Positions 33,558 to 43,963 of a stretch of DNA of 64,000 nucleotides are shown here, in pieces (the first letter of the stretch is position 1; every line of letters begins with the position of its first letter). The stretch is from Polaromonas glacialis (GTDB lineage: Bacteria; Pseudomonadota; Gammaproteobacteria; Burkholderiales; Burkholderiaceae_C). Below the pieces are notes generated by a model. That model had not been told where the DNA came from. It searched no databases and worked only from the letters and a program-made list of their open reading frames with translations. The stretch lies in assembly GCF_000709345.1 (NCBI RefSeq), contig NZ_KL448323.1, positions 2,146,269 through 2,210,268 on the forward strand. The letters are read 5' to 3'. Made by a program: the position numbers and the translations under genes.

Positions 33558-34649
33558 TCAAGCGCCTGCCTGCTGCAGCGCGACAGTTATCGTTTGCTGG
33601 TTTGCAGGGCTGAGGTAGGGGTGCATGGGCAGGCTAAGCACTTGCTGCGCCACGGTGTCGCCTACGGGCAATTTAGCGGCAGCATCGGCCACGGCGGGCT
33701 GCTGATTCAGCGGAATCGGGTAATGCACCACAGTGGGGATGCCGGAGGCTTTCAACTTTTCCTGCAACGCTTCGCGGTTTTGGACCCGAATGGTGTATTG
33801 GGCGTAGACGCTGGTGTTATGGGACTCGATATAGGGGGTGGTTCTGATGCCAGCCTGGCTGAGCAGCGTGTTGTAGTTTTCGGCGGCTTGCTGGCGCAGG
33901 GCAATTTCTTCTTTAAGAATCGCCAGCTTGGGCAACAAGATGGCGGCCTGGATCGTGTCCAGCCGGCTGTTAACACCCACACGGATGTGGTGGTAACGCC
34001 TGTCCTGGCCATGGCGGGAAATCTGGCGGATGACTTTGGCCAGTTCGTCGTCACTGGTAAAAATGGCGCCGCCGTCACCGTAGCAGCCCAGCGGTTTGCT
34101 GGGAAAGAAACTGGCGCAGGCGATGGTGCTGAGGTTGCAGCTTTTGCGGCCTTTGTAGCTGGCGCCAAAACTTTGCGCTGCGTCTTCAATCACCGGAAGG
34201 CCGTGCCTGGCGGCAATGGCGTTAATGGCGTCAAAGTCGGCGCACTGGCCGTACAGGCTGACCGGGATGATGGCTTTGGTTCGCGGGGTGATGGCGGCTT
34301 CAAGCAAAGCCGGGTTCAGGTTGTAGGTGCGCGGGTCAATATCGACATACATCGGCTTGGCGCCCAGCAGGGCGACGGTTTCGGCGGTGGCGATGTAAGT
34401 AAAGCCGGGGGTGATGACTTCATCGCCGGGCCCAATGCCCAGCGCCATTTGGGCGATTTGCAGCGCGTCGGTGCCGTTGGCTACGGTGATGCAGTGTTTG
34501 GCGCCGGTGAAGGCGGCCAGCTTTTCTTCAAGCTCGGCCACTTCAGGGCCAAGAATGTACTGGCCGTGGGCCAGCACGCGCTGGATGCCGGCGTCGATCT
34601 GGCTCTTGATGCGGGCTTGCTGGGCTTTAAGGTCGATGAATTCGATCAT
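33558..34649 (-). CDS. wbpE: UDP-3-keto-sugar aminotransferase, WbpE/WlbC type
   Basis: 363 residues from the ATG at 34649 (MIEFIDLKAQQARIKSQIDA). It is a DegT/DnrJ family PLP enzyme: TVANGTDALQIAQMAL near 57, VIEDAAQSFGASYKGRKS near 158, and the Schiff-base Lys in SFFPSKPLGCYGDGGA near 184. WbpE converts the 3-keto product of WbpB to the 3-amino sugar acid in UDP-GlcNAc(3NAc)A synthesis. The other members (A, B, D) lie upstream, but a toxin-antitoxin pair, a nuclease gene and a family A repeat now separate it from them. Confidence 0.92.
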   Translation of the reverse strand: MIEFIDLKAQQARIKSQIDAGIQRVLAHGQYILGPEVAELEEKLAAFTGAKHCITVANGTDALQIAQMALGIGPGDEVITPGFTYIATAETVALLGAKPMYVDIDPRTYNLNPALLEAAITPRTKAIIPVSLYGQCADFDAINAIAARHGLPVIEDAAQSFGASYKGRKSCNLSTIACASFFPSKPLGCYGDGGAIFTSDDELAKVIRQISRHGQDRRYHHIRVGVNSRLDTIQAAILLPKLAILKEEIALRQQAAENYNTLLSQAGIRTTPYIESHNTSVYAQYTIRVQNREALQEKLKASGIPTVVHYPIPLNQQPAVADAAAKLPVGDTVAQQVLSLPMHPYLSPANQQTITVALQQAGA

Positions 34650-34681
34650 GGTGTGGGCTTCGGCTTGGTTATTACGGGTGC

Positions 34682-34822
34682 TTAGGGAAGCGGAATTTTC
34701 CGATGTACCTATGTCATGCCGGGCTTGACCCGGCATCCATGAATTCGGGACCATGGATTGCGGGTCAAGCCCGCAATGACAGCCATTAGAAACTGGCACT
34801 TTTGCAATTTCCGTCTCCCTTA
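34682..34822. repeat. Family A repeat, complete copy
   Basis: Starts CTTAGGGAAGCGGAATTTTC and ends GCAATTTCCGTCTCCCTTAG, so the ends are imperfect inverted repeats of TAAGGGA-CGGAAATT type. Inside are the CATGCCGGGCTTGACCCGGC palindrome and the CATGGATTGCGGGTCAAGCC palindrome. The TTA at 34820-34822 is the stop codon of the nuclease gene. Confidence 0.85.
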
Positions 34823-35857
34823 GCTGGCGTCGCCGCGCAGTTTGATGCGGGCCAGTTCAATGGACTGGTGCAACTTGGCTTGCAGGGTTTCGCGTGACGG
34901 GAGCAAGGTCAGGTAGTCGGCCACCCGGATGTTGCTTTGGGGCAGCTGCAGCAGTTCGACGTGTTCTTCACTTTTGCCGGTACACAGGATGAGGCCGATG
35001 GGGGCGGCCTCGCCTTCCATCTGTTCGTGCTTTTCCAGGTAACGCAGGTAAAGCTCCATCTGGCCTTTGTAGGCGGCCTCGAATTCGCCGATTTTCAGAT
35101 CAATGGCGACCAGGCGGCGCAGGCGGCGGTGGTAAAAAAGCAGGTCGATGTAGTAGTCGCGGTGGTCGATGGTGATGCGTTTCTGTCGGGCCATGAAGGC
35201 AAAGTCGCTGCCCAGCTCAATGATGAAACGCTGCAGTTCAGCCAGGATGGCGGATTCAAGGTCTTTTTCGGAATAGCTGTCGGACAGACCCAAAAAGTCG
35301 AGCACATAGGGATCGCGAAAGGTCAGGTCGGGCGACAGCTGGCCCTGGTCGCGCAGCAAGTTGAGGTCTTGGCGGATGGTGTCTTCGGGCTTCTTCGAGA
35401 TGGCGGTGCGCTCGAACAGCAGCGAGTTGATGCGCTCTTGCAGCTGGCGAACGCTCCAGCGCTCGACGCGGCAAATTTCGAGGTAGAAGTCGCGTTTGAG
35501 CGGGTCTTCGATCTGAATGACAAGCCGCAGATGCGACCAGCTCAATTGGGAACACAGTGTGTGCAGAATCTCGGCGTCCGGAAAGACTTCAGCAACGCGT
35601 ACGCAGTAGCGAAGCTGGCGCTCGCTCCATCCCTTGCCAAAATCGACCATCAGTTGACGCGCCAGTTCGGCCATTACTTGCTTGCCGTATTCGCCCCGCT
35701 GCCCCTGCAGCAGCTCGGCGCTAATGCGCCGCCCGATATGCCAGTAAAGCTGGGTAAGTTCGGCATTGACCGCGCTGGCTACCCGCTGGCGGGCAGCATC
35801 GATTAGCTGGCGCACTTCGGCCAGCAGCGGGTTAGGGGTGTGAACGGGCTGGATCAT
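34820..35857 (-). CDS. YhcG/DUF1016 nuclease-like protein with PD-(D/E)xK domain
   Basis: 345 residues from the ATG at 35857 (MIQPVHTPNP). The N-terminal DUF1016 domain shows LTQLYWHIGRRISAELL and YGKQVMAELARQL-DFGKGWSERQLR. The C-terminal nuclease-like domain contains DYYIDLLFYHRRLRRLVAIDLK, giving the D-(14)-D-x-K pattern at roughly residues 238, 253 and 255. Members occur near restriction systems, prophages and toxin-antitoxin genes, and their biological role is poorly known. Here it follows a toxin-antitoxin pair by 65 bases on the same strand and ends in a family A repeat. Confidence 0.85.
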   Translation of the reverse strand: MIQPVHTPNPLLAEVRQLIDAARQRVASAVNAELTQLYWHIGRRISAELLQGQRGEYGKQVMAELARQLMVDFGKGWSERQLRYCVRVAEVFPDAEILHTLCSQLSWSHLRLVIQIEDPLKRDFYLEICRVERWSVRQLQERINSLLFERTAISKKPEDTIRQDLNLLRDQGQLSPDLTFRDPYVLDFLGLSDSYSEKDLESAILAELQRFIIELGSDFAFMARQKRITIDHRDYYIDLLFYHRRLRRLVAIDLKIGEFEAAYKGQMELYLRYLEKHEQMEGEAAPIGLILCTGKSEEHVELLQLPQSNIRVADYLTLLPSRETLQAKLHQSIELARIKLRGDAS

Positions 35858-35922
35858 GCTGTTGATGAAAGGTGGCTCACATTTGCCTCGTGATAAACCT
35901 GCCGAGTCAAGGTTTGCGCCAC

Positions 35923-36213
35923 TCATGTCGGCGAATGTGTCTGAAGCCAGTCTTTCAAGGCGTCATTCATCCGGGCTTGCCAACCTGCGCCAGTGGCACG
36001 GAATGCCGCCAGCACGTCGGGGCTGTAGCGCACGGTCACGGCTTGCTTGGTTTCTTCCTTGATGCTCCCGACCGGGCGACCACGCGCCTTGTAAGTGGCA
36101 ATGTCTTCGGGCGTGTGCAGTTGCGCCACCTCGCCCCGCTTGGCCTGTGCGATGGATTCGAGCACATCGGCGGCAAAGGCTTTGGTTTCTTCGTCGATTT
36201 TGACTTTAGGCAT
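35923..36213 (-). CDS. BrnA-like antitoxin
   Basis: 96 residues from the ATG at 36213; an ATG at 36222 lies only just after GGAAGG, while the second has a proper ~9-base spacing. The C-terminal ribbon-helix-helix-like part AVTVRYSPDVLAAFRATGAGWQARMNDALKDWL is typical of BrnA antitoxins. It starts inside the last codons of the RelE-like toxin (8-base overlap), so it is translationally coupled. BrnA usually pairs with BrnT; here the partner is a HigB/RelE-type protein, an unusual match. Confidence 0.82.
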   Translation of the reverse strand: MPKVKIDEETKAFAADVLESIAQAKRGEVAQLHTPEDIATYKARGRPVGSIKEETKQAVTVRYSPDVLAAFRATGAGWQARMNDALKDWLQTHSPT

Positions 36214-36517
36214 CGTAGGCATCCTTCCAGGATTTCAAGATTTCGACCGGCATGTTGTCAAACTTGGCCTTGGCGTAAACCGCTACCAGCACCACCTCGC
36301 CGTTCGCAAGACGAAGGTAATAGATCACCCGTGCTCCTCCGCTTTTGCCCATTCCATCTCGCTTCCAGCGTACCTTGCGCAGATGGCCAGCACCGGGGAT
36401 GACGTCACCGGCCAGCGGGTTGTCGCTGATAAAAGCGATGAACGCTTCGCGCTCGGACTCGCTCCAGACACCCTCCACCATGCGCCGGAATACAGGGGTT
36501 TCGATGACTGTCAGCAT
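36206..36517 (-). CDS. RelE/HigB-2-type toxin
   Basis: 103 residues. It has a RelE-superfamily pattern: MLTVIETPVFRRMVEGVW at the start, then FIAFISDNPLAGDVIPGAGHLRKVRWKRDGMGKSGGARVIYY, and VVLVAVYAKAKFDNMP. The block GAGG-RKVRW-G-GKSGG-RVIYY is characteristic of HigB-2/DUF1044-like toxins that cut mRNA on ribosomes. The toxin gene comes first, as in higBA. A perfect 7-bp inverted repeat sits 10 bases upstream as a likely operator. Confidence 0.88.
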   Translation of the reverse strand: MLTVIETPVFRRMVEGVWSESEREAFIAFISDNPLAGDVIPGAGHLRKVRWKRDGMGKSGGARVIYYLRLANGEVVLVAVYAKAKFDNMPVEILKSWKDAYDA

Positions 36518-36526
36518 GAATTAATT

Positions 36527-36549
36527 GTAACTCCAGATAATTGAGTTAC
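36527..36549 (-). promoter_or_regulatory. Probable operator of the HigB/BrnA-like pair
   Basis: GTAACTC (36527-36533) and GAGTTAC (36543-36549) are perfect inverse repeats with a 9-base spacer just upstream of the toxin start. The position fits autorepression by the antitoxin. Confidence 0.55.
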
Positions 36550-36667
36550 CAGCACGCGGAAGGTGGCCCGCCCGCTGAAGGAGACAAACGCAGGTCGCAG
36601 CTGAACGTCTCGGCTGTCAGTTGGCACACTTCGTCGAGCAGCGGGCAATGGGTTGGAGCGAGCAGGG

Positions 36668-38190
<1,523 letters not shown>

Positions 38191-38209
38191 TTATTGGTTG
38201 TTTGATGGA

Positions 38210-39505
38210 TTACAGGCGGAAGACCGTGAAGCCTGCTTCAGCGGCTTCATGACGGTTGAAAAGGCTTTTAACGTCGGCCAGCACGGGCTGGCTGCCACGG
38301 CAAAGTGCGCGCAACTCGGCCGGCGTGGCGTGGCGGTATTCGTTGTGACCGACGGCTACCACCAGGGCATCGACCTGATTTTCTTCGTCAACCTTGCCTA
38401 ATTGCACACCATATTCATGCTGCACTTCGTCGGCGCTCGCCCACGGGTCGGCCACCACCACGGTGGCGCCCCAGGCTTCGAACTCATGCACCATGTCGGC
38501 CACTTTGCTGTTGCGAATGTCGGGGCAGTTTTCCTTGAAGGTGATGCCCAGTACGCCAATACGGCAGCGCGGCACGTCCATGCCGTTTTTAAGCATCAGC
38601 TTGATGGTGTTGCGCGCCACGTAGCGGGCCATGTTGTCGTTGATGCGGCGACCGGCCAGAATGACTTGCGGGTGGTAGCCCACTTCTTCAGCCTTGTGCG
38701 TCAGGTAATACGGGTCCACGCCAATGCAGTGGCCGCCGACCATGCCGGGACGAAAGGGCAGGAAGTTCCACTTGCTTCCAGCGGCTTCCAGAACGTCGAG
38801 TGTGTCAATGCCCAAACGCTCGAAGATGACAGACAACTCGTTGACCAAGGCAATGTTCAGGTCGCGCTGTGTGTTTTCAATCACTTTAGCGGCTTCGGCG
38901 ACCTTGAGGCTGCTGGCCTTGTGGGTGCCGGCGACGATGATGCTGCGGTACAGCGCATCGACCGCATCCGCAACTTCTGGCGTGCTGCCACTGGTGATTT
39001 TCTTGATCTTGGTAAGGGTGTTGACCTTGTCGCCAGGGTTGATGCGCTCGGGGCTGTACCCACAGAAAAAGCCGACGTTGAATTTCTTGCCGCTGAACTT
39101 TTCCAGCACGGGTACGCAAACTTCTTCAGTGGCGCCCGGGTACACGGTGGATTCGTAAATGACCACGGCACCTTCAGGCAGGAATTTACCCACGGTTTCG
39201 CTGGCCTTGACGAGCGGCGTCAGGTCGGGCCGGTTGGCTTTGTCAACTGGCGTGGGCACGGTGACGATGAATATCTGGCAGGTTTTTAAATCTTCAGGGT
39301 TGCTGCTGAAGCTGAGCTGGCGGGCGCTGGCCAGCTCGTCGGCATTCAGTTCGAGAGTGCTGTCTTTGCCAGCCTGCAATTCGGCGATGCGGGCGGCATT
39401 GATGTCAAAACCCAGGACGGGGCGTTGCTTGCCAAATTCAGCCGCCAGGGGAAGACCGACATAGCCCAAGCCGATGACTGCAATTTTTGCGTTGTTCATG
39501 TTCAT
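38210..39505 (-). CDS. wbpA: UDP-GlcNAc 6-dehydrogenase, WbpA/WecC type
   Basis: About 431 residues. The Rossmann motif IAVIGLGYVGLPLAAEFG is at the N-terminus, and the catalytic cysteine lies in GGHCIGVDPYYLTHKAEEVG near 263. LGITFKENCPDIRNSKV is the C-terminal UDP-sugar-binding part. It oxidises C6 of UDP-GlcNAc in two steps to the uronic acid. Two close ATGs (39505, 39499) are possible and neither has a clear ribosome site. It opens the wbpA-B-D-(E) pathway set. Confidence 0.92.
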   Translation of the reverse strand: MNMNNAKIAVIGLGYVGLPLAAEFGKQRPVLGFDINAARIAELQAGKDSTLELNADELASARQLSFSSNPEDLKTCQIFIVTVPTPVDKANRPDLTPLVKASETVGKFLPEGAVVIYESTVYPGATEEVCVPVLEKFSGKKFNVGFFCGYSPERINPGDKVNTLTKIKKITSGSTPEVADAVDALYRSIIVAGTHKASSLKVAEAAKVIENTQRDLNIALVNELSVIFERLGIDTLDVLEAAGSKWNFLPFRPGMVGGHCIGVDPYYLTHKAEEVGYHPQVILAGRRINDNMARYVARNTIKLMLKNGMDVPRCRIGVLGITFKENCPDIRNSKVADMVHEFEAWGATVVVADPWASADEVQHEYGVQLGKVDEENQVDALVVAVGHNEYRHATPAELRALCRGSQPVLADVKSLFNRHEAAEAGFTVFRL

Positions 39506-39623
39506 GGTTGCGTTGGAGAGTTCGTTTTTATACATAAGGGATTTAAAGAAAGGAGATATTTGCGGGTATTGCCGTGCAGCTTTGCATGGGTAGCTGAGTG
39601 ACACGATCCGGTTGAAACAGCAT

Positions 39624-39685
39624 TTTGCTATTTTTTTTATAGCTGCTTACGACCGCTGAACATGCGCTACAGGCATTTTTTTCTT
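39624..39685 (+). repeat. Family B repeat copy
   Basis: TTTTGCTATTTTTTTTATAG, then CTGCTTACGACCGCTGAACA, then TGCGCTACAGGCATTTTTTT. It fills part of the 294-base gap between the WecA-like gene and wbpA, which has no gene. The T-run after GC-rich arms might also slow transcription. Confidence 0.75.
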
Positions 39686-39799
39686 ATAAAAAGGTAACGG
39701 CACAACACCCTTGGTGCTGTGACTCGTAAGTCCGGTTAGCCGCAGGCATGATCCGACCTGCTCGGGACTCGTGGCTCATTGGGCGCTGCTTGTCCGCTT

Positions 39800-40948
39800 T
39801 CATGATTTCTTGAAAGCCTCTTTCTGCTTGGAACGCATGATCGGTTGTGCTTTGTCTGACGGCAAGGTCTGCACGCTCCAGAACCAGCGAAACTGCGTCA
39901 GTCGCGCGTAAACGGCGGTGTACAGCAGGCCGCAGACCACGAATCCCAGCACCAGCATGGCGGTGTGGGTCGGCCAGGTCACCGCAATGGCGGCGGGCAC
40001 CAGCGCGGCCAGCCACATGATGGCGCCGGTCACGGAGTTGCGGACCAGGTTGCCGGCATGGGGCAACCAGGCGCGCGACACCCGGCGCTTGACCAGGCTG
40101 TGCAGATGCAGACGGTCGGGGTCGCCGGGGCTGAGGTGGCGGCGGCGGCGGCGCACAATGCTGAACAGCACCTCCAGGATAGGAAAGCCGCACACCAGCA
40201 TGGGCGCCCAGGCGGATACCTCGGTATGGCGGGCCAGGATCAACACCGCCAGCCAGGCCAGGGCAAATCCCACAAAGTAGGCCCCGCCGTCGCCCAGGAA
40301 AATCTTGCCCAGCGGCCAGTTGACCAGCAGGAAGCCGGCCACGGCACATCCCAGAATCAGGCAAACCAGCGCCAGGTCGTGGTCGCCCAGGGCAATCGTC
40401 ATGACGCCAAAGGCCGTCAAAATGATGATTACGGTGCCTGCAGCCAGGCCGTTGAAGCCATCGACGATGTTGATGGCGTTGGCCACGCCGCCCACGGCAA
40501 AGGCGGTGAACAGCACGGAAAACGCCGTAAAACCCAGCAGCCAGTCCAGGCCCGGCACGTCGGCACCGGTGATGGAATAGCCGGTGATGGCCCAGCCCAG
40601 CACGCCGCAGCCCATGGTGGCCAGCAGGCGGGTGCGCACGCTGACGCGCTTGGTCATGTCTTCCAGCAGGCCAAACGCAAAGGCCGGAATGCCGGCCAGA
40701 ATGAGCGGCCCCAGCAGGGTTTTGCTGGCAGGGTTGGTCAACAGGTAGCCCGCCACAACGCCCACCGCAATGGCAATTCCGCCGACCCGGGGCGTGGGGC
40801 TGGTGTGGAACTTCTGCACGCCTTCGTCGCTGTCCATGCTCAGGTGGCCATGCCAGTGCTGGGTGCGCACCAGCAGCAGCGCCACCAGCAGCGCGGTGCT
40901 GCCGGCTATAAAAGCGGACAGCAGTTCTGTATTTATGAAATTTTCCAT
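39800..40948 (-). CDS. WecA/MraY-like undecaprenyl-phosphate sugar-1-P transferase
   Basis: 382 residues from the ATG at 40948 (MENFINTELLSAFIAG), with about 10-11 membrane helices. PNPT-superfamily motifs are present: KFHTSPTPRVGGIAIA near 46, AINIVDGFNGLAAG near 158 with the Asp-rich loop, LGKIFLGDGGAYFVGF near 213, and the basic-His loop DPDRLHLHSLVKRR near 275. It transfers HexNAc-1-P to undecaprenyl phosphate, so it probably starts the repeat unit. The nearby UppS could supply its lipid. Confidence 0.88.
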   Translation of the reverse strand: MENFINTELLSAFIAGSTALLVALLLVRTQHWHGHLSMDSDEGVQKFHTSPTPRVGGIAIAVGVVAGYLLTNPASKTLLGPLILAGIPAFAFGLLEDMTKRVSVRTRLLATMGCGVLGWAITGYSITGADVPGLDWLLGFTAFSVLFTAFAVGGVANAINIVDGFNGLAAGTVIIILTAFGVMTIALGDHDLALVCLILGCAVAGFLLVNWPLGKIFLGDGGAYFVGFALAWLAVLILARHTEVSAWAPMLVCGFPILEVLFSIVRRRRRHLSPGDPDRLHLHSLVKRRVSRAWLPHAGNLVRNSVTGAIMWLAALVPAAIAVTWPTHTAMLVLGFVVCGLLYTAVYARLTQFRWFWSVQTLPSDKAQPIMRSKQKEAFKKS

Positions 40949-40967
40949 GGTGTCTGTCCGGTTGGAA

Positions 40968-41696
40968 TCAGCAGGCAAGCCGCGAACCCGAGGCGCCAAA
41001 GCGGCGGTCACGGGCGCTGAACCACTGCAGTGCCTCGTCAAGCACCGACGTTGAAAAGTCGGGCCACAGCGTGTCGGTAAAAAACAGTTCGGTGTAGGCC
41101 ATTTGCCACAGCATGAAGTTGCTGATGCGCGACTCGCCGCCGGTGCGAATCAGCAACTCCGGGTCAGGCGCATGGGCCATGCTCAGGTGCGGGCGCAGCG
41201 CGGCTTCGTCCATGCTGGCCACGGTTTTGTCAGGATGGGCAGCCTGCCAGGCCTGCACGGCCTGCATCATGTCCCAGCGGCCGCCGTAATTGGCGGCAAT
41301 GGTCAGGGTGATTTTGGTGTTGTGCGCCGTCAATGCCTGGCCTGTGGCCATGAGGTTTTGCAGCCGCTGGTCGAACCGGCTCAGGTCGCCCACCACCTTC
41401 AGGCAGACGCCGCTGGCATGCATGTTGCTGATTTCCTTTTGCAGGTAATGCACCAGCAGGCCCATGAGGCTGGAGACTTCGTCGGCCGGGCGCTGCCAGT
41501 TTTCGGTGCTGAAGGCAAACAGCGTGAGGTAGCGCACGCCGCGTGCAGAGCAGGCCTCGACCACCTGCCGCACCCGCCGGGCGCCGCTGGCATGGCCAAG
41601 TGCGCGCGGCAGGCTTCGTTTTGCGGCCCAGCGGCGGTTGCCGTCCATGATGATGGCAACGTGTTGCGGCACGGTGGCTGGCGGCAAGTCGTGCAT
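40968..41696 (-). CDS. uppS: Isoprenyl (undecaprenyl) diphosphate synthase
   Basis: 242 residues. The cis-prenyltransferase motifs are VAIIMDGNRRWAAKR near 13 with the catalytic Asp, LTLFAFSTENWQRP near 58, and RTGGESRISNFMLWQMAYTELFF near 185. It makes the C55 carrier lipid precursor. Housekeeping uppS normally lies near cdsA/dxr, so this is probably a second copy dedicated to the polysaccharide locus. It lies 5 bases after wzc and 19 bases before the WecA-like gene. Confidence 0.9.
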   Translation of the reverse strand: MHDLPPATVPQHVAIIMDGNRRWAAKRSLPRALGHASGARRVRQVVEACSARGVRYLTLFAFSTENWQRPADEVSSLMGLLVHYLQKEISNMHASGVCLKVVGDLSRFDQRLQNLMATGQALTAHNTKITLTIAANYGGRWDMMQAVQAWQAAHPDKTVASMDEAALRPHLSMAHAPDPELLIRTGGESRISNFMLWQMAYTELFFTDTLWPDFSTSVLDEALQWFSARDRRFGASGSRLAC

Positions 41697-41701
41697 GATT
41701 T

Positions 41702-43963
41702 TTACTGCCCGTCGGCTGTCTTGCCGTACTGGTAGTTGGTGTAGCGGTAGCGGCTGTACTTGTAGCCATAACCGCCGTAACGCTGGCGGTTGGTGTCCAG
41801 GTCGTTGAAGACCACGCCCTTGACCGGCACGCCGATATGGCCCAGGCGCTTGGTGCTTTCCTGCAGTTCACCCAGGGCGGTGACTTCAGCCCGGGCGACC
41901 AGGAACACGGTGCCGGCATGCGGCGCCAGCACCTGCGTGTCTGAAACGGCCAGCACGGGCGGCGTGTCGATCAGCACCAGGTCGTACCGGCTGGAGAGGT
42001 CCTGCAGCAGTTGCACGGTCGCCAGCGACATCAGCAATTCGGCCGGGTTGGGCGGCATGACGCCGGTGGTGACCAGGTCCAGGTTAAGCGCAATGCTGCG
42101 ATGCACCACGTCGTCCAGCGTGCGGGAGCCGGTGATCAGCTCGCTCAGGCCGTGCCCCCGTTTCAGTCCGAAGAACTGGTGCAGGTGGCCCTTGCGCATG
42201 TCGGCATCAATCAACAGCACGCGTTTGCCGCCTGCGGCGAGCACGGCGGCAAAGTTGGCGCTGGTGAAGGACTTGCCAATGCCTGGCGTGGGTCCGGTGA
42301 ACAGCACGATGTTGTTTCTAGCGTCGAGCATGGCGAACTGCAGGGCAGTGCGCAGGCTGCGCAGGCTTTCAACGCCGGGGTCTTCTGGCTGCGTGACGGC
42401 CAGCAAGTGAATGCCAGGGGCCTGGTTCTTGATCAATTGGGAAAGCTTGTCTTGCGCTGCCGAATGCGGCACGGTGGCAAACACATGCAGGCCGGTGGCT
42501 GACTCGATGTCGGCCGGGTCCTTGATGCCGGGGCGCAGGCTGTTGCGCAAAAAGGCCAGTCCCATGCCCAGCAGCAGGCCGAGCACGCCGCTGATGGCCA
42601 GGATCTGGGCGCGCTGCGGTTTGATGGCCCGCTCGGGCACGACCGGCGCATCGACCACGCGCACATTGCCGACCTTGCCCTCTTTGACCAGGCGCAACTG
42701 CTGCGAACTGGTCAGCAGGTTGAGGTACAGCTCGCTGTTGACCTTGACGTCGCGCGTCAGGCGCAGCAGGTCTTGCTCGGTGTTGGGCAGCGTCTTGACC
42801 TTGCTGGTCAAGCCTGCAATTTCCTTGCTGACGGCGGCTATCTGCGCGTCCAGCGTCTGGATGACCGGGTGGGCTGCGGTGAACTGCGCGCTTTGCTCGC
42901 GGCGCTTTTGCTGCAGCATCAGCAGGTCGCCCTGCAGCTTGACGGACGTTTCAAGATAGGTTTTTCCCTCGGTTCCCAAGTCAAAAGTGCCGTTCTGGTT
43001 GCGGAACTTGTTGAAGCGGACCTCGGAGTCTTCGAGTTGGCTTTTGAGCTGCGGCAGGAAGTCGCCCAGGAAGGCGAGGGATTTTTCAGCTTCGGCCGAC
43101 TTGCGCTCGACGTTCTGGCGAACGTAGTTGGTGCCCACGGCATTCAGGGTGCGGGCAATCTTTTGCGGTTCGGTGCCTTGCAGTTGCATGGCAATCACGC
43201 CAGATTGCTTGCCTTGCTCGGAGATGGTGAGGTCTCTTTGGAGTTGCTCGATCACGTCCAGGCGTGAGGAACGCGCCACGATGAAATGCGCACCGGGCTT
43301 GGCCTTGAGTTCGGTGACCAGGATGCGGCCCGCGTCTTCGCCGACGCCAAAGCTGGCCATTGTGCCGGTCTTGCCCTGTACCAGCGTCTTGCCGTCAGGG
43401 TCCTGCAATTCAAACCCGCCTTCGGTGGCGATCAGCCGCAGCGGCAGACCTTGCAGTGCGTCGGGCACTTCGAGCAGGCCCAGGCGAATGGATTCCTTGC
43501 CGGAAACATAGCCGCCCATGCCCATGAAGCCCGGATCGGACAGCGTGGTGGCGCGCCGCGCCAGCCAGCCACCGACCAGCGGGAGGTACCTGGGCGTGGC
43601 CGTCACGTACAACTGCAGGTCGTCCACCGACTTGGCAACCACCAGGCGCGAACGCAAAATTTCTATTTCGGCCGTGGCAGGTGACTTGATGTCAAACAGG
43701 CTGGCGGCGTCGCCCAAGGCGCCAGCAGCGCCGGGCTTGCTGTCTTCGACCTGGATCAAGGAGTTGGCCTGGTAGACCGGGCGGCTCAGGAAGGCATAGG
43801 CACCGCCCAGCACCAGCACCAGCGCCGTGACAGCGGCAATTAGCCAGCGTGCATCGAGCAGCACATCGAGCAGGCCCAACAGGTCGATTTCGTCGTCGTC
43901 TTGCATTTCTGCCAAAGGCATGGCGGACACGGAGGATTGGGGAGCGTTCATACGGTCAGACAT
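41702..43963 (-). CDS. wzc: Polysaccharide co-polymerase and tyrosine autokinase (Wzc/EpsB-like)
   Basis: 753 residues from the ATG at 43963, which overlaps the phosphatase stop by one base. A Wzz domain with two membrane helices (about 35-60 and 455-475) encloses a long periplasmic coiled coil. The BY-kinase domain has Walker A GPTPGIGKS near 560, Walker A' LLIDADMRKG near 586, and Walker B LVLIDTPPVL near 664. The C-terminal tail has a tyrosine cluster GYGYKYSRYRYTNYQY for autophosphorylation. It sets chain length and drives polymer assembly with Wza and Wzb. Confidence 0.95.
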   Translation of the reverse strand: MSDRMNAPQSSVSAMPLAEMQDDDEIDLLGLLDVLLDARWLIAAVTALVLVLGGAYAFLSRPVYQANSLIQVEDSKPGAAGALGDAASLFDIKSPATAEIEILRSRLVVAKSVDDLQLYVTATPRYLPLVGGWLARRATTLSDPGFMGMGGYVSGKESIRLGLLEVPDALQGLPLRLIATEGGFELQDPDGKTLVQGKTGTMASFGVGEDAGRILVTELKAKPGAHFIVARSSRLDVIEQLQRDLTISEQGKQSGVIAMQLQGTEPQKIARTLNAVGTNYVRQNVERKSAEAEKSLAFLGDFLPQLKSQLEDSEVRFNKFRNQNGTFDLGTEGKTYLETSVKLQGDLLMLQQKRREQSAQFTAAHPVIQTLDAQIAAVSKEIAGLTSKVKTLPNTEQDLLRLTRDVKVNSELYLNLLTSSQQLRLVKEGKVGNVRVVDAPVVPERAIKPQRAQILAISGVLGLLLGMGLAFLRNSLRPGIKDPADIESATGLHVFATVPHSAAQDKLSQLIKNQAPGIHLLAVTQPEDPGVESLRSLRTALQFAMLDARNNIVLFTGPTPGIGKSFTSANFAAVLAAGGKRVLLIDADMRKGHLHQFFGLKRGHGLSELITGSRTLDDVVHRSIALNLDLVTTGVMPPNPAELLMSLATVQLLQDLSSRYDLVLIDTPPVLAVSDTQVLAPHAGTVFLVARAEVTALGELQESTKRLGHIGVPVKGVVFNDLDTNRQRYGGYGYKYSRYRYTNYQYGKTADGQ

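Noticed and set aside
39684..40364. 226-codon minus-strand frame overlapping the WecA-like gene
   Set aside because: It is a shifted frame of the membrane transferase, is rich in Pro/Arg/His and lacks any motif.
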